From assembly GCA_019634915.1 (NCBI GenBank), contig JAHCAN010000025.1, positions 1 to 41,560 on the forward strand: DNA of 41,560 nucleotides. The letters are read 5' to 3'. Positions 39,945 through 41,560 of this stretch are shown in pieces. Made by a program: the position numbers and the translations under genes. A model generated the notes under the pieces. The model saw only the letters and a list, made by a program, of their open reading frames with translations. It did not search any database and was not told the origin of the DNA. Position 1 is the first letter of the stretch; each line of letters starts with the position of its first letter. The DNA is from Steroidobacteraceae bacterium (lineage in GTDB: Bacteria; Pseudomonadota; Gammaproteobacteria; Steroidobacterales; Steroidobacteraceae).

Positions 39945-40529
39945 ATGAGCGGCCTGCCATTGAAACTGATCGTGGGTCTCGGCAATCCCGGGGACGAGTA
40001 CGCGCGCACGCGCCATAACGCGGGCTTCTGGTTCGTCGACGAGCTTGCCGCGCGCCATGGCGGCACGCTGCGTGCCGACCGGCGCCATCGCGGCGACATC
40101 GCACGCGTGCAGATCGGCACGGAGGACGTGATCCTGCTGAAGCCCATGCAATACATGAACCGCAGCGGCGGCCCGGTGGGCAGCGTCGTGGAGTTCTACA
40201 AGTTCGAAGCCGGCACGGTTCTCGTCGCGCACGACGATCTCGATCTGCCGGTCGGCACCGTGCGGCTGAAGGAGGGCGGCGGTCACGGCGGCCACAACGG
40301 CCTGCGCGACCTGATCCCGCGCATCGGCGAGGGCTTCTGGCGGCTGCGCATTGGTATCGGCCACCCCGGCGACAAGGCCGAAGTCGTCGACTATGTGCTG
40401 ACGCGCGCGCCGGCGGCCGAAGACGAAGCGATCCGCGCGGCGGTGGCGGCTGCAGCCGACGTCGTGCCGCAGCTGATCACTGACGGACCACAGAAGGCGA
40501 TGCACCGCCTGCACACGAAGGCGGAGTAG
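39945..40529 (+). CDS. pth: Peptidyl-tRNA hydrolase
   Basis: Pth frees tRNA from peptidyl-tRNA that drops off ribosomes. The 194-residue protein has [26 protein letters not shown] with the catalytic histidine H24, [12 protein letters not shown], the acidic site in VAHDDLDLP and [13 protein letters not shown]. It is full length. AAGGAGG lies about nine bases before the ATG. The rplY-pth-ychF order is widely conserved. Confidence 0.97.
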   Translation: MSGLPLKLIVGLGNPGDEYARTRHNAGFWFVDELAARHGGTLRADRRHRGDIARVQIGTEDVILLKPMQYMNRSGGPVGSVVEFYKFEAGTVLVAHDDLDLPVGTVRLKEGGGHGGHNGLRDLIPRIGEGFWRLRIGIGHPGDKAEVVDYVLTRAPAAEDEAIRAAVAAAADVVPQLITDGPQKAMHRLHTKAE

Positions 40530-40531
40530 TC

Positions 40532-41560
40532 ATGGGTATCAAATGCGGCATCGTCGGGCTGCCGAACGTCGGCAAGTCGACGCTCTTCAACGCGCTGACG
40601 CGCGCACAGATCGCGGCGGAGAACTATCCGTTCTGCACGATCGACCCCAACGTCGGTGTCGTGCCGGTGCCCGATCCGCGTCTCGACGAGCTTGCCGCGA
40701 TCGCAAAGCCGCAGAAGGTGCTGCCGACGACCGTCGAATTCGTCGACATCGCGGGCCTCGTCGCCGGCGCCTCGCAGGGCGAGGGGCTCGGCAACCAGTT
40801 CCTCGCGCACATCCGCGAGGTCGATGCGATCGCGCACGTCGTGCGCTGCTTCGACGACGATGACATCGTGCACGTCGCGGGCAAGGTCGATCCGCTCGCC
40901 GACATCGGCACGATCGACACGGAGCTCGCGCTCGCGGATCTTGCGAGCGTCGAGAAGGCGCATGAACGCGCCGCGAAGGCCGCGAAGGCCGGCGACAAGG
41001 ATGCGATCCGCAAGCGCGACCTGTTCGAACGCGTGCGCCGCCACCTCGACGGCGCGGCGGCCGTGCGCTCGATGGGCCTGACGCCCGACGAGCTGCGCGA
41101 CCTGCACGAGCTGCACCTGCTGACCTCGAAGCCGGTGATGTATGTTGCGAACGTCGACGAGGGCGGCTTCACCGACAATCCGCGGCTCGATGCACTGCGC
41201 CGGCACGCGACGGGCGAAGGGGCCGTCGTCGTGGCCGTGTGCGCGGCCATCGAGGCGGAGATCGCCCAGCTCGATGACGACGCGCGCGCCGAATTCCTCG
41301 CCGACCTGGGGCTCGAAGAGCCGGGGCTCAATCGCGTGATCCGCGCGGCCTACGAGCTGCTCGGCCTGCTGACCTATTACACGGTCGGGCCGAAGGAAGT
41401 GCGCGCGTGGACCGTCCGGCGCGGCGCGACCGCGCCGCAGGCGGCCGGCGTGATCCACACCGACTTCGAGCGTGGCTTCATCCGTGCCGAAGTGATCGGC
41501 TACGACGATTTCATCGCCGGCAAGGGTGAGGCCGGCGCGAAGGAAGCCGGCAGGCTGCGG
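40532..41560 (+). CDS. ychF: Redox-regulated ATPase YchF (OBG family), 3' end outside the window
   Basis: YchF is an OBG-family P-loop ATPase associated with ribosomes and oxidative-stress control. The first 343 codons are present of an expected 363 or so, and the frame is open to the edge. Motifs are GLPNVGKST (G1), the switch region [31 protein letters not shown] (G3) and NVDE (G4). The last lacks the NKxD lysine, as expected for the ATP-preferring YchF. The C-terminal TGS-like domain ([33 protein letters not shown]) is mostly included. The ATG lies two bases after the pth stop, with GGAG upstream, so it is coupled. Confidence 0.96.
   Translation, partial: MGIKCGIVGLPNVGKSTLFNALTRAQIAAENYPFCTIDPNVGVVPVPDPRLDELAAIAKPQKVLPTTVEFVDIAGLVAGASQGEGLGNQFLAHIREVDAIAHVVRCFDDDDIVHVAGKVDPLADIGTIDTELALADLASVEKAHERAAKAAKAGDKDAIRKRDLFERVRRHLDGAAAVRSMGLTPDELRDLHELHLLTSKPVMYVANVDEGGFTDNPRLDALRRHATGEGAVVVAVCAAIEAEIAQLDDDARAEFLADLGLEEPGLNRVIRAAYELLGLLTYYTVGPKEVRAWTVRRGATAPQAAGVIHTDFERGFIRAEVIGYDDFIAGKGEAGAKEAGRLR

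Noticed and set aside
40532-41560. YchF as a truncated pseudogene
   Set aside because: The frame is open to the last base of the window and simply runs off the edge.

Overview
This window is a contiguous stretch of very GC-rich chromosome (about 70% GC by eye). It holds 42 protein-coding genes and one tRNA, nearly all conserved housekeeping genes packed end to end. Content and order point to a gammaproteobacterium of the Xanthomonadales/Nevskiales type, with some blocks also found in Pseudomonas. The supporting blocks are lptD-surA-pdxA-ksgA divergent from amgK-murU; one run of mreBCD-mrdA-rodA-mltB-rlpA-dacA-dat-ybeD; and TPR lipoprotein-lolB-ispE-tRNA-Gln-prs-rplY-pth-ychF. I see no prophage, insertion sequence, CRISPR array or secretion island.

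Layout. 1-5613 (minus): lptD, surA, pdxA, ksgA and the start of a universal-stress-protein gene, covering outer-membrane LPS export, periplasmic chaperoning, vitamin B6 synthesis and 16S rRNA methylation. 5638-9037 (plus): amgK-murU (peptidoglycan amino-sugar recycling), then lipA-lipB (lipoate). 9052-11588 (minus): a small lipoprotein, ybeD, a D-amino-acid aminotransferase and the carboxypeptidase dacA. 11589-12205: a 617-bp non-coding gap with two large inverted-repeat elements and a C-rich transcript segment. 12206-19523 (minus): the elongasome operon mreB-mreC-mreD-mrdA-rodA-mltB-rlpA. 19644-23735 (plus): gatCAB and hslO. 23806-29422 (plus): an ArsR-type regulator with a decayed methyltransferase-like domain, metF and metH. 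29532-30855 (plus): a VOC protein, an ArsR repressor and an SRPBCC protein. 30818-32983 (minus): prmC, ppiB, mtgA. 32982-33815 (plus): an unidentified six-helix membrane protein. 33785-34864 (minus): prfA. 34916-41560 (plus): TPR lipoprotein, lolB, ispE, tRNA-Gln, prs, rplY, pth and an incomplete ychF.

How the genes work together. The central theme is envelope growth. MreBCD, PBP2 and RodA build the side wall. MltB, RlpA, DacA and MtgA trim or polymerise glycan. The D-amino-acid aminotransferase can supply D-amino acids, and AmgK/MurU recycle wall sugars. LptD, SurA and LolB build the outer membrane. A second theme is translation: KsgA, GatCAB, PrfA with its methylase PrmC, tRNA-Gln, L25, Pth and YchF. 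A third is one-carbon metabolism (regulator, MetF, MetH).

The most unusual signals are in the spaces between genes. Seventeen adjacent gene pairs overlap by exactly four bases. Several operons have a -10-like hexamer 6-10 bases before the start codon and no Shine-Dalgarno sequence, so their mRNAs may be leaderless. The lptD/amgK divergence rests on a perfect palindrome, CATTATAATG, that reads TATAAT on both strands. The rlpA-dacA gap carries perfect 34-bp and 29-bp inverted repeats. I did not find a clearly new multigene system. The best leads are these intergenic architectures and the ArsR/methyltransferase-like regulator of metF-metH.
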